Source: Pseudomonadota bacterium
GTDB taxonomy: Bacteria > Pseudomonadota > Gammaproteobacteria > Burkholderiales > Burkholderiaceae_C
Direction: 5' to 3'
DNA length: 33,594 nt
Assembly (NCBI GenBank): GCA_030538085.1
Contig: JAUNUR010000032.1
Coordinates: forward strand, 1 to 33,594
A model generated the notes under the pieces. It was not told the origin of the DNA and did no database searches. It saw only the letters and a program-made list of their open reading frames with translations. Below, piece by piece: positions 21,488 through 29,862 of this stretch (positions are counted from its first letter, which is position 1; the number at the start of each line of letters is the position of its first letter). A program made the position numbers and the translations under genes.

Positions 21488-21619
21488 TGCGTGTCAGTTT
21501 CATGATGGATCGGCGCATGATAACCAAATCATCACGCCGAGGAGGCGGGCGCCGTTGTCCAGAGCCAACGGGTGATGGCGGGCAACGGAAAGGCCGCCGT
21601 CGGATGAATGGGCTGCCTG

Positions 21620-21765
21620 CCTCTCCCGCAAGCGGGAGAGGGAGTGTCCAGCTTGTCAATCGAACGGCCGCGGAGCAGGCCATCCGCGAGCACCCGTGGA
21701 AGGGCTTGGCCCGCCCGCTGGGTGCGTCCCCTTGCCCAGCAAAGGGGAAGCCGCGTCAGCGGCTC
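21620..21765. repeat. REP-like hairpins between clpP and clpX
   Basis: The 294-base gap contains a perfect 10-bp inverted repeat CCTCTCCCGC-AA-GCGGGAGAGG (21620-21641), then a CCCCTTGCCCAGCAAAGGGG hairpin near 21728-21747 and GCCGCGTCAGCGGC near 21750-21764. The first resembles REP sequences common in proteobacteria. No gene is visible. These may stabilise or separate the clpP and clpX parts of the transcript. Confidence 0.65.
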
Positions 21766-21781
21766 AGGGGGTTGTGCCGAA

Positions 21782-22393
21782 TCAAGGCCTGTTCGCGATC
21801 ACCTGGTCGACGATGCCGTACTCCTTGGCTTCGTCGGCGGTCATGTAGTAGTCGCGCTCGGTGTCCTGCTGGATCTTCTCCAGCGTCTGGCCGGTGCGCT
21901 CGGCCAGGATACGGTTCATCAGCGCCTTGGTGCGCAGGATGTCGCGCGCCTGGATCTCGATGTCGGTCGCCTGGCCGCGCGCGCCGCCCAGCACCTGGTG
22001 AATCATCACCTTGCTGTTAGGCAGGCTGTAGCGCTTGCCCTTGGCGCCCGCCGCCAGCAGGAAGGCGCCCATGCTGGCCGCGAAACCCAGGCACATGGTC
22101 GATACGTCGGGCTTGATGAACTGCATGGTGTCGAAGATCGACATGCCCGCCGTCACGCTGCCGCCGGGGCTGTTGATGTACAGCGAGATGTCCTTGTCGG
22201 GGTTTTCGCTTTCCAGAAACAGCAACTGCGCCACCACCAGGTTGGCGGTCTGGTCGTTCACCTCGCCCACCAGGAAAATCACGCGCTCTTTCAGCAGACG
22301 CGAATAAATGTCGAACGAGCGCTCGCCACGGCCAGACTGTTCGATGACCATGGGAATGAGGCCGAGGTTTTTCTGCGTTTCGTATTCGCTCAT
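21782..22393 (-). CDS. clpP: ATP-dependent Clp protease proteolytic subunit ClpP
   Basis: A 203-residue serine protease that forms the tetradecameric degradation chamber used with ClpX. The catalytic triad is Ser107 (GFAASMGAF), His132 (MIHQVLGG) and Asp181 (ERDYYM). The oxyanion-hole motif SPGGSV is present at about residues 75-80. The frame is open upstream to 22501, but ATG 22393 ([11 protein letters not shown]) gives the expected length and lies about 12 bases after a GGAG. It is transcribed between tig and clpX. Confidence 0.98.
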   Translation of the reverse strand: MSEYETQKNLGLIPMVIEQSGRGERSFDIYSRLLKERVIFLVGEVNDQTANLVVAQLLFLESENPDKDISLYINSPGGSVTAGMSIFDTMQFIKPDVSTMCLGFAASMGAFLLAAGAKGKRYSLPNSKVMIHQVLGGARGQATDIEIQARDILRTKALMNRILAERTGQTLEKIQQDTERDYYMTADEAKEYGIVDQVIANRP

Positions 22394-22477
22394 AAAGGAA
22401 AGCTCCGGAAAAGGATGTCTGGAAATGCAAATGGGGCCGGAACCGGCCGATTCCAAGCCCCATTGTCGTTGCTGCGC

Positions 22478-22556
22478 TGATGCCGAAAGACTCAAGGCCA
22501 AATCGGCCTTGAGCGCCCGTCCAGAAAGCGCGAGCAGCTATCAAAACAGAAGTTTA
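22478..22556 (-). repeat. Dispersed TAGCTGCT-type repeat between tig and clpP
   Basis: Read on the minus strand this has TTTTGATAGCTGCTCGCGC, then a CTGGACGGGCGCTCAAGG stretch and a second inverted repeat, AAGGCCGATTTGGCCTT. Cores are shared with 20156-20204 and, more loosely, with 5646-5703 and patches inside hpnC and hpnE. It starts directly after the tig stop codon and fills much of the 163-base gap. Confidence 0.65.
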
Positions 22557-23870
22557 TCAGGCTTGCTGACCCATCAGTTCATCAAAGCCCAGCTTCTTCT
22601 CGGTGACCTTGGCCTGACCCAGCACGTGCTCGGTCACCTTGTTCTCGATCACCATGGCCTCGACGTCGGCCAGGCGGCGGTTGTCGGCGTAGTAGTAGCG
22701 CACCACCTCGTCCGGCTTCTCGTAGCTGGCGGCCAGTTCCTCGACCTGCGCCTTCAGTTGCTCGGGCGTGGCCTGCAGGTTCTGCGCCTTCACCAGTTCG
22801 GCCACCACCAGGCCCAGGCGCACGCGGCGCTCGGCTTCGGGACGGAAGGTGTCCTCAGGGATCGGCAGCTTCTCCACGTCCTTGATGCCCCGCGCCTTCA
22901 GGTCGGCGCGGGCGTTCTGCACCATGCGGTCGACCTCGGCCTGCACGCTGGACTTGGGGATGTCCAGTTCGGCCTTGGTCATCAGCGCCTCCATCACGGC
23001 CTGCTTGTTGCGCTGGTTGACGCGGAACTTGACCTCGCGCTCCAGGTTCTTGCGGATGTCGGCGCGCAGGCCCTCGACGGTGCCGTCCTGCACGCCCAGC
23101 GACTTGGCCAGTTGCTCGTTCACCTCGGGCAGATGCGAAGCCTCGATCTTGTTCACGGTGACCATGAAATCGGCCGTCTTGCCAGCCACGTCCTGGCCGT
23201 GATAGTCCTCGGGGAAGGCCAGCGGGAAGGTCTTGCTCTCGCCCACCTTCATGCCGCGCACGGCGTCCTCGAACTCTTTCAGCATCTGGCCTTCGCCGAC
23301 GACGAACTGGAAGTCCTCGGCCTTGCCACCGTCGAACGCTTCGCCGTCGATCTTGCCGGCGAAGTCGATGGTCACGCGGTCGCCGTCCTCGGCGGCGGCG
23401 TCCTTGGCGCGTTGGGCGAAGCTGCGGCGCTGCTTGCGCAGGATGTCGATGGTGCGGTCGATGGCCTCGTCGCTCACGTCGGCCGACACCTTCTCGATCT
23501 CGGCCGTGGCCAGGTCAGCGATCTTCACCTCGGGAAACACCTCGAACACGGCATCGAAGGCCACCTGCCCTTCGGGCGCGCCCTCTTTCTCGGTGATGGT
23601 AGGCTGGCCGGCCACGCGCAGCTTGGCCTCGTTGGCGGCGTTGAAAAAAGCCTCACCCACCTTGTCGTTCACCACCTCGTACTGCACCGAATAGCCGTAC
23701 TGCTGCGCCACGATGCTCATCGGCACCTTGCCTGGGCGAAAGCCGTCCATCTTCACGGTGCGGGCCAGCTTGCGCAGGCGCGCGTTCACCTCGTTCTGGA
23801 TAGTCTCGACGGGCAGCGTCAGCGTGATCTTGCGTTCGAGCTTTTCAAGGGTTTCGACATTCACGGCCAT
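22557..23870 (-). CDS. tig: Trigger factor
   Basis: A 437-residue ribosome-associated chaperone with peptidyl-prolyl isomerase activity. The N-terminal ribosome-binding domain has the signature GFRPGKVPMSIV. The FKBP-type domain follows (about residues 155-245, DGDRVTIDFAGKIDGEAFDG to FPEDYHGQDVAGK), then the long helical substrate-cradling C-terminus. ATG 23870 (MAVNVETLEKLERK) begins the conserved protein; the longer open frame upstream runs through the tRNA-Leu gene and is discarded. It is the first protein gene in the tig-clpP-clpX-lon series, 27 bases after the tRNA-Leu(UAG) end. Confidence 0.97.
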   Translation of the reverse strand: MAVNVETLEKLERKITLTLPVETIQNEVNARLRKLARTVKMDGFRPGKVPMSIVAQQYGYSVQYEVVNDKVGEAFFNAANEAKLRVAGQPTITEKEGAPEGQVAFDAVFEVFPEVKIADLATAEIEKVSADVSDEAIDRTIDILRKQRRSFAQRAKDAAAEDGDRVTIDFAGKIDGEAFDGGKAEDFQFVVGEGQMLKEFEDAVRGMKVGESKTFPLAFPEDYHGQDVAGKTADFMVTVNKIEASHLPEVNEQLAKSLGVQDGTVEGLRADIRKNLEREVKFRVNQRNKQAVMEALMTKAELDIPKSSVQAEVDRMVQNARADLKARGIKDVEKLPIPEDTFRPEAERRVRLGLVVAELVKAQNLQATPEQLKAQVEELAASYEKPDEVVRYYYADNRRLADVEAMVIENKVTEHVLGQAKVTEKKLGFDELMGQQA

Positions 23871-23897
23871 GGGCGTTCTCTCTGAAGGTTGATATCG

Positions 23898-23984
23898 TGG
23901 TGCGCGGGGGGGGACTCGAACCCCCACACCATTGCTGGCGTCAGGACCTAAACCTGGTGCGTCTACCAATTTCGCCACCCGCGC
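23898..23984 (-). tRNA. tRNA-Leu (UAG)
   Basis: Begins GCGCGGGTGGCGAAATTGG and ends in an encoded ACCA; acceptor stem GCGCGGG/CCCGCGC, long variable arm, and anticodon loop TTTAGGT giving anticodon UAG. It is 87 bases including CCA, immediately upstream of tig, and may share a transcript with it. Confidence 0.97.
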
Positions 23985-23996
23985 TGACCTGGGCTG

Positions 23997-24033
23997 AAAC
24001 AAAGCGGGCGGTTCGCATGGCTGCAACCGCCCG
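23997..24033 (-). terminator. Strong hairpin upstream of tRNA-Leu
   Basis: On the minus strand CGGGCGGTT (24025-24033) pairs perfectly with AACCGCCCG (24005-24013) around an 11-base loop, followed by CTTTGTTT. This fits a rho-independent terminator for the RND efflux operon that ends at 24205, although the T tract is interrupted; a leader structure for the tRNA-tig transcript is the alternative. Confidence 0.45.
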
Positions 24034-24081
24034 ATGAAATTTGGCGAACTGGGTATTTTAACCTGCAAGCGCCCTGGCGGA

Positions 24082-24204
24082 TGACGCGCGCTGCGCGCGC
24101 ATGACGTCGCCGCTGGCGCGGCGTCCGTGACGAAATGATTTGGGTCCGCTCATGGCGGCGCAGCCGCCGTCATGCGCCGCGTCAGCGGCGCGGTCATTCC
24201 GTCA
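24082..24204. repeat. ATGAC/GTCAT-flanked GC palindrome cluster after the RND operon
   Basis: A run of at least four GC-rich palindromes directly after the permease stop codon: GCGCGCTGCGCGCGC, GTCGCCGCTGGCGCGGC, GGCGGCGCAGCCGCC and GCGCCGCGTCAGCGGCGC, separated by ATGAC/GTCAT-like joints. The same vocabulary appears at 4290-4394 and 32036-32158. Confidence 0.7.
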
Positions 24205-27200
24205 TCACACCACCGGCGGCGGCGGTTTCACCTTGAACCACGCCGCGTACATGGCCGGCAGCGCCAGCAGTGTCAGCGCCGTGGCCACGATCAGCCCGCC
24301 CATGATGGCCACCGCCATCGGCCCCCAGAACATGCTGCGCGACAGCGGAATCATCGCCAGCACGGCCGCCGCGGCCGTCAGCGCGATGGGGCGCAAGCGC
24401 CGCACCGCCGCTTCGGCGATGGCGTCCCACGCGGGCACGCCGCGCGCGCGGTCGGCCTCGATCTGGTCGATCAGGATCACCGAGTTGCGCTGGATCATGC
24501 CCATCAGCGCGATCACGCCCAGCAGCGCGACGAAGCCGAACGGCCGGTCCAGCACCAGCAGCGCCGCCGCCACCCCGGCGATGCCCAGCGGCCCGGTCAG
24601 GAACACCAGCATGGCGCGGCTGAAGCTGTGCAGTTGCAGCATCAGCAGCGTGAAGGTGAGAAACAGCATGATCGGCACTCCGGCGGCGATCGACGACGAG
24701 CCCTTGCTGCTCTCCTCCACCGCGCCAGCCACCTGAATGCGGTACTGCGGCTGACCGTCGCGCGCCCAGCGCGACTCCAGCTCGCGCAGCCCGGGCAGCA
24801 GCTCGTTGGTCACGGTGGCGCCTTGCAGGCCCTCCACCACGTCGGCGTTCACGGTGATGGCGTATTCGCGGTTCTCGCGCCACATCACGCCCGGCTCCCA
24901 CGCGAACACGGGCCTGGCGATCTGCGTCAGCGGGATCGACTGGCCGCTGGCCGTGGGCAGGTAGGCGTTGGCGATGTCGGTGATGGCGTCGCGCTCGGCC
25001 AGCGGCTGGCGCAGCACGATGCCGATGAGTTTGTCGCCCTCGCGGTACTGCCCCACCGTGGTGCCCGACAGCATCACGTGGCCGGCCTGGGCGATGGACT
25101 GGCTGGTCACGCCCAGCGCGCGTGCCTTGGCCTGGTCCACCTCCAGCCGCATGGCCTTGACGGGCTCGTTCCAGTTGTCGTTCACGCCGCGCGTGTTGGG
25201 GCTTTCGCGCATCGCGGCGGCCACCTCGTCGGCACGGGCGCGCAGCTGCACCGGGTCGGGGCCGACCACGCGGAACTGCACCGGATACGGCACCGGCGGC
25301 CCGTTGGGCAGCAGCTTGACGCGCGCGCGCGCCTCCGGAAACTCCCGCGCCATCACGCCTTCAAGGCGCAGGCGCAACTGGTCGCGCGTGGCGCGGTCGG
25401 TCGTCATCAGGATCAGCTGCGACACGTTGGTTTGCGGAAACACCTGGTCCAGCGGCAGGTAGAAGCGCGGCACGCCCGAGCCAACCCACTGCGTCACGCT
25501 GGTCACGCCAGGCTCGGCGCGCAGGCGTGCTTCCACGCGCTTGGCCACATCTTCGTTGGCCGCGAACGAAGTGCCCTCGGGCGACCACAGATCCACCAGA
25601 ATCTCCGGCCGCACCGAATCCGGGAAGAACTGCTGCTGCACCTTGCCCATGCCCGCCACGCCCAGCGCGAACAGCGCCGCCGTGACCCCGATGGTGATCC
25701 AGCGGTGGCGCACGCACCAGCGCACCAGATGGCGGAAGCCGTTGTAGAACGGGCTGTCGAACAGCTCATGCGGGCCGGTCTGTACGGCCCCGCCCTGGTT
25801 CAGCGCTCGCGCGCGCGCCGCGGCCACGTGCGGCGGCACGCGCAGCAGCCAGGCGCCCAACAGCGGCACGAACATCACCGACGCCACCCAGCTGATCAGC
25901 AGCGCCACCGCCGTCACGGCGAAGATGGCGAAGGTGTATTCGCCCACCGCCGACTTCGCCAGGCCAATGGGCAGAAAGCCCGCCGCCGTGATCAGCGTGC
26001 CCGTCAGCATGGGCATGGCGGTGATCTCGTAGGCGAAGGTGGCGGCGCGCAGCTTGTCGTGGCCCTCTTCCATCTTGCGCACCATCATCTCGATGGCGAT
26101 GATGGCGTCGTCCACCAGCAGGCCCAGCGCGATGATGAGCGAGCCGAGCGAAATCTTGTGCAGCCCGATGCCCCAGTACTGCATCGCCAAAAAGGTGACG
26201 GCCAGCACCACCGGAATCGTGATGCCCACCACCAGCCCCGGGCGCGGGTCCAGCGTCCAGCGGCGCCACAGGGGGTGCTGGCCCGGCCGCCGGTGCAGGC
26301 CCAGCGCCAGAAAGCTCACCCCCAGCACGATCACCACGGCCTCGATCAGCACCTTGATGAACTCGCCCACCGAATCGGCCACCACCGTGGGCTGGTCCTG
26401 CACCTGCACCAGCCGCGCGCCCAGTGGCAGGCTCTGCTCGATCTCGGCGCTGGCGGCCTTCAGCGCCTTGCCCAGCGCGATGATGTCGCCGCCCTTGGCC
26501 ATCGACACGCCCAGCGCGATCACCTCGTGCCCGTCGTGGCGCACCTTCACCTGCGGCGGATCGACGTAGCCGCGCGTGATCTCGGCGATGTCGCCCAGCC
26601 GCAGCTGCGCGCCCGAGGCACCGCGGATCGGCATGGCGCGCAACTGCTCGATGTCGTTGAACTGCCCGCCCACGCGCACCTGCACCACGTCCAGTGGCGT
26701 CTGCACCGCGCCGGCAGATTCCACGGCGTTCTGCGCGCCCAGCTGCCCCAGCACCTGGTTCATGTCCAGGCCCAGCCGCGCCAGGCGTTTTTGCGAAACC
26801 TCGATGTAAATCTTCTCGTCCTGCACGCCGAACAGCTCGACCTTGGCCACGTCCTTCACGCGCAGCAGGCGCTGGCGCGCGTCGTCGGCGAAGTCTTTCA
26901 GCTCGGCGTAGCTGAAACCCTCGCCCGACAGCGCGTAGATCACCCCGAACACGTCACCGAAGTCGTCGTTGAAGAACGGCCCCTGCACGCCCTGCGGCAG
27001 CATGATCCGCATGTCGTTGACCTTGGCGCGCACCGTCTGCCAGCCTTGCTGCACCTCGCGGGGCGGGGTTGAATCCTTCAGCTGGAAAATGATCTGTGCC
27101 TCGCCCGGCTTGCTGTAGCTGCTGATCTTGTAGGCGTGGGGCACCTCCTGCAGCGTGCGCTCGATCTTGTCGGTCACCTGGTCGGCCACCTGCTGCGCCG

Positions 27201-27426
27201 TGGCGCCGGGCCAGTAGGCGCGCACCACCATGGCACGGAAGGTGAAGGGCGGGTCTTCGTCCTGCCCCAGTTGAAAGTAGGCCGCCACGCCCAGCAGCAT
27301 CAGCGCCACCATCAGGTAGCGCGTCAGCGCGGCGTGCTCCAGCGCCCAGCGCGACAGGTTGAAACGCCGCTTTGGCGGCGGGGCGCGCTCGGGGTCGCCT
27401 GGGATGGGCGAGTCTTGTTCGCTCAT
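24205..27426 (-). CDS. RND efflux transporter, inner-membrane permease
   Basis: A 1073-residue proton-driven efflux pump subunit with the AcrB-type layout: helix 1 (about 34-52), a first periplasmic domain, helices 2-6 and a second repeat. The helix-4 acidic pair is Asp439/Asp440 (GLLVDDAIIAIE). Residues about 378-394 (HRRPGQHPLWRRWTLDP) form an extra basic loop between helices 2 and 3, longer than in AcrB as I remember it. The substrate is unknown; a drug or hydrophobic compound is likely, and there are no metal-type (CusA) hallmarks that I can point to. It starts 8 bases after the adaptor gene. No outer-membrane channel gene is present. Confidence 0.95.
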   Translation of the reverse strand: MSEQDSPIPGDPERAPPPKRRFNLSRWALEHAALTRYLMVALMLLGVAAYFQLGQDEDPPFTFRAMVVRAYWPGATAQQVADQVTDKIERTLQEVPHAYKISSYSKPGEAQIIFQLKDSTPPREVQQGWQTVRAKVNDMRIMLPQGVQGPFFNDDFGDVFGVIYALSGEGFSYAELKDFADDARQRLLRVKDVAKVELFGVQDEKIYIEVSQKRLARLGLDMNQVLGQLGAQNAVESAGAVQTPLDVVQVRVGGQFNDIEQLRAMPIRGASGAQLRLGDIAEITRGYVDPPQVKVRHDGHEVIALGVSMAKGGDIIALGKALKAASAEIEQSLPLGARLVQVQDQPTVVADSVGEFIKVLIEAVVIVLGVSFLALGLHRRPGQHPLWRRWTLDPRPGLVVGITIPVVLAVTFLAMQYWGIGLHKISLGSLIIALGLLVDDAIIAIEMMVRKMEEGHDKLRAATFAYEITAMPMLTGTLITAAGFLPIGLAKSAVGEYTFAIFAVTAVALLISWVASVMFVPLLGAWLLRVPPHVAAARARALNQGGAVQTGPHELFDSPFYNGFRHLVRWCVRHRWITIGVTAALFALGVAGMGKVQQQFFPDSVRPEILVDLWSPEGTSFAANEDVAKRVEARLRAEPGVTSVTQWVGSGVPRFYLPLDQVFPQTNVSQLILMTTDRATRDQLRLRLEGVMAREFPEARARVKLLPNGPPVPYPVQFRVVGPDPVQLRARADEVAAAMRESPNTRGVNDNWNEPVKAMRLEVDQAKARALGVTSQSIAQAGHVMLSGTTVGQYREGDKLIGIVLRQPLAERDAITDIANAYLPTASGQSIPLTQIARPVFAWEPGVMWRENREYAITVNADVVEGLQGATVTNELLPGLRELESRWARDGQPQYRIQVAGAVEESSKGSSSIAAGVPIMLFLTFTLLMLQLHSFSRAMLVFLTGPLGIAGVAAALLVLDRPFGFVALLGVIALMGMIQRNSVILIDQIEADRARGVPAWDAIAEAAVRRLRPIALTAAAAVLAMIPLSRSMFWGPMAVAIMGGLIVATALTLLALPAMYAAWFKVKPPPPVV

Positions 27427-27434
27427 GGCAGCCC

Positions 27435-28607
27435 TCAGCGCGATGCGGCGGCGGCCGGCGGCGGCACCCCGTTGGCCTTGTTCTCGATGGCCGTCGGCGC
27501 CGGGTTGGCGCCGGGCTCCGCCCTGCTGGGCTGATACACCGTCACCTTCTGCCCCGCCGCCAGCACGTGCACGCCGCTGGCCACCACGCGCATGCCCGGC
27601 GTCAGGCCGCTGGCGATCACCACGTCATTGCCGTCGGCGCCAGCCACTTGCACCGGCTGCAAGCGCACCGTGCCGCCGGCCTCGTCGTACACCCACACCG
27701 CCGTGCCCGCCCCTTCCTGGCGCAGCGCGGAGGTGGGCAGCTTGATCACCGGCACGCCCCGCGCGCCGCTCTGGCGCGGCGAGGCATACACCGTGGCCCC
27801 CAGGGGCGGCGCCTCGGCGTCGGCCAGCGTCACCTTCACGGCGTAGGTGCGCGTCACCGGGTCGGCAGCGGCCGCCACCTCGCGCACGCTGCCACTCCAC
27901 CTGTCTTCGCCCGCCCAGGCCCGCACGTCCACCACCTGCCCCACGCGCACGGCGGCCACGCGGTCTTCCGGCACGGCGAACACCACATCGCGCGGGCCAT
28001 CCTGCGCCAGGCGCACCACCGGCGTGCCCGCGCCCACCACCTGGCCCACCTCGGCATCCACGCCCGTCACCACGCCGCTGACATCGGCCAGCAGTTGCGT
28101 GTAACCGGCCTGGTTGCCCTGGCTGGCCAGTTGCGCCCGGGCCTGGTCCAGCGTGGCCTGCGCGGCCTTCAGCTGGGCGCCGCGGCGCTCCATCTCGGCG
28201 GCGCTGATGAAGCCCTGGTCGCGCAGGTTCTGAAAGCGCTTCAAATCCGCCGCCGCCAAATCGCGCTGCGTGGTGGCCGACGCCACCTGCGCCCGCGCCG
28301 CATCGGCGGCCAACTGGTAGTCGCGCGCGTCCAGTTGCGCCAGCAACTGCCCCGCCTGCACGCGCTGGCCCGGCTCCACGGCGCGGCGCGTGATCTTGCC
28401 GCCCACGCGAAAGCCCAGGCGCGACTCCACCCGCGCCCGCACCTCGGCGGCATATTCATGCGCTGATTCGTAGGGAGATTCGCCCACCGTGATGAGCTTG
28501 ACCGCGCGCACCGGTTCGGCGGGCGGCGGCGCCTTGCCACATCCGGCCAGCAACACGGCCAGCAACGCGCCGCCAAGCGCGCCCCGAGCCGGAGAAAAAA
28601 GCCACAT
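27435..28607 (-). CDS. RND efflux periplasmic adaptor lipoprotein
   Basis: A 390-residue membrane-fusion protein linking the RND permease to an outer-membrane channel. The signal peptide ends in lipobox LAGC with Cys23 acylated. A split lipoyl domain (RLGFRVGGKITRRAVEPGQRV and DVSGVVTGVDAEVGQVV) flanks a helical hairpin (about 97-170, Ala/Gln/Arg-rich), followed by beta-barrel and membrane-proximal domains. The C-terminus is a Pro/Ala-rich extension. It is the first gene of a two-gene operon with the permease. Upstream is a 368-base region with a TetR-type operator candidate, but no regulator gene is adjacent. Confidence 0.95.
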   Translation of the reverse strand: MWLFSPARGALGGALLAVLLAGCGKAPPPAEPVRAVKLITVGESPYESAHEYAAEVRARVESRLGFRVGGKITRRAVEPGQRVQAGQLLAQLDARDYQLAADAARAQVASATTQRDLAAADLKRFQNLRDQGFISAAEMERRGAQLKAAQATLDQARAQLASQGNQAGYTQLLADVSGVVTGVDAEVGQVVGAGTPVVRLAQDGPRDVVFAVPEDRVAAVRVGQVVDVRAWAGEDRWSGSVREVAAAADPVTRTYAVKVTLADAEAPPLGATVYASPRQSGARGVPVIKLPTSALRQEGAGTAVWVYDEAGGTVRLQPVQVAGADGNDVVIASGLTPGMRVVASGVHVLAAGQKVTVYQPSRAEPGANPAPTAIENKANGVPPPAAAASR

Positions 28608-28975
28608 AAAGTCCTTGATGGCCCACGCCGGGGCGAATGCGATTCATGGTCCGAAAGAAAACCGACTTGCCGATTCCTCGACATGGCGTGATGGAGCGCT
28701 CTTGTTGAGAAAGCGGGCTAGCCCGCGAGGCGGCGCTCAAAGGGCGTGCGATGACCCATCGCGGCCAAGGCCGCTCCCACCACGAATGGCAGGCATCCAT
28801 GCACCGCGACGGAATCTCAAGTGGCTCTCTTTCAGATCAAATCAATAATGACTGACTGGTTAGTAATCTAAATGAGCCATCCCTGGGCTGTCAAGAAAGA
28901 CCGCGTTGCCGCCGCCGCGCTGGGGTGGCGCCAACACCGCGCGGCCTGCCCCGCGCGCGCAACGACAATCACGGC
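28608..28975. other. 368-base divergent region between RND operon and hpnC
   Basis: The region holds a 14-base palindrome GCGGGCTAGCCCGC (28713-28726), a REP-like unit at 28755-28787 whose minus-strand reading contains GGGAGCGGCCTTGGCCGCGA (a type I recall from Pseudomonas and relatives), and an operator-like sequence at 28849-28865. No gene is supported on either strand. Confidence 0.6.
28849..28865 (-). promoter_or_regulatory. TetR-type operator candidate for the RND operon
   Basis: TGACTGACTGGTTAGTA contains an imperfect inverted repeat, ACTGACT against ACTAACC (5 of 7). Sequences of this kind precede many RND pump operons controlled by AcrR/TetR-family repressors. It is 240 bases from the adaptor start, so a long leader would be needed, and no TetR gene is adjacent. 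The assignment is tentative. Confidence 0.35.
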
Positions 28976-29833
28976 GTGAAAGCCCCCGCCGCCCCCATCG
29001 ACCATTACGAGAACTTCCCCGTCGCCAGCTGGCTGTGCCCGCCGCGCCTGCGCCCGCCCATCGCCGCCATCTACCACTTCGCGCGCACGGCCGACGACCT
29101 CGCCGACGAGGGCGACGCCCCGCCCGCCCAGCGCCTGGCCGACCTGGCCGCCTACCGCGCCGACCTGCACGCCGTGGCCGCCGGGCAAACGCCATCGCCG
29201 CGCTGGGCCGCCGTGTTCACGCCGCTGGCCGCGCAGATGCAGGCCTTCGCCCTGCCACTGCAGCCGCTGGACGACCTGCTGTCCGCCTTCGCACAGGACG
29301 TGGTGAAAACGCGCGACGGCGCCGCCTATGCCGACTGGGCCGAGTTGCTCGACTACTGCCGCCGCTCCGCCAACCCCGTGGGCCGCCTGCTGCTGCACCT
29401 GTACGGCGTGACAGGCGACGAAGCGCTGGCTGAGAGCGACGCCATCTGCACCGCGCTGCAGCTCATCAATTTCTGGCAGGACCTCAGCGTGGACATCCCG
29501 CGCGGCCGCTACTACCTGCCGCTGGCCGAATGCGCGGCACACGGCATCGTCATCACCGATCCGGCCACGCAGTTCGCCGCCCTGCGCTCTGATTCGAATA
29601 CTACGCAATTGATAGCTGCCTGCGCCAACCACGCCAGGGCTATCATGCAAAAAGGCTCCAAACTGGTGCACCGCACTCCCGGTCGCGCGGGCTGGGAGTT
29701 GCGCGCCGTGGTGCAAGGCGCCATGCGCATCCTCGACAAGATCGCCGCGCTGGACCACCGCACGCTGGAGCAGCGCCCCACCGTCGGCAAGCTGGATGCG
29801 CCGATCATTCTGTGGCGCATGCTGTGGATGTAA
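28976..29833 (+). CDS. hpnC: Squalene synthase-like HpnC (hydroxysqualene synthase)
   Basis: A 285-residue trans-isoprenyl-diphosphate synthase-fold enzyme; HpnC is known to convert presqualene diphosphate to hydroxysqualene. The two Asp-rich motifs are RTADDLADE and NFWQDLSVDIPRGRYYLP. The start is taken as GTG 28976 (VKAPAAPIDHYENFPVASW); another GTG at 28925 would add 17 residues without homology. Residues about 204-228 (SDSNTTQLIAACANHARAIM) are encoded by an AT-rich patch at 29586-29658 that resembles a dispersed repeat; the frame stays open. It heads the hpn cluster but is separated from hpnD by a foreign-looking gene. Confidence 0.93.
   Translation: MKAPAAPIDHYENFPVASWLCPPRLRPPIAAIYHFARTADDLADEGDAPPAQRLADLAAYRADLHAVAAGQTPSPRWAAVFTPLAAQMQAFALPLQPLDDLLSAFAQDVVKTRDGAAYADWAELLDYCRRSANPVGRLLLHLYGVTGDEALAESDAICTALQLINFWQDLSVDIPRGRYYLPLAECAAHGIVITDPATQFAALRSDSNTTQLIAACANHARAIMQKGSKLVHRTPGRAGWELRAVVQGAMRILDKIAALDHRTLEQRPTVGKLDAPIILWRMLWM
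29586..29658 (+). repeat. Repeat-like AT-rich patch inside hpnC
   Basis: The patch contains TTGATAGCTGCCTGCGCC and an inverted partner, GCTATCATGCAA; GATAGC (29611-29616) and GCTATC (29639-29644) anchor an imperfect palindrome of about 43 bases. TTGATAGCTGC followed by GCGC is also found at 22478-22556 on the minus strand. Codons such as TTG, ATA, ACT and AAA are unlike the flanking GC-rich coding sequence. Confidence 0.55.
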
Positions 29834-29862
29834 GCTCGCGCAGACAAAAAAGGAGCGGCCCG

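Noticed and set aside
24172-27072. A 966-codon plus-strand frame opposite the RND permease
   Set aside because: It is His/Arg/Gln-rich antisense text with no fold-like pattern; the permease on the other strand is certain.
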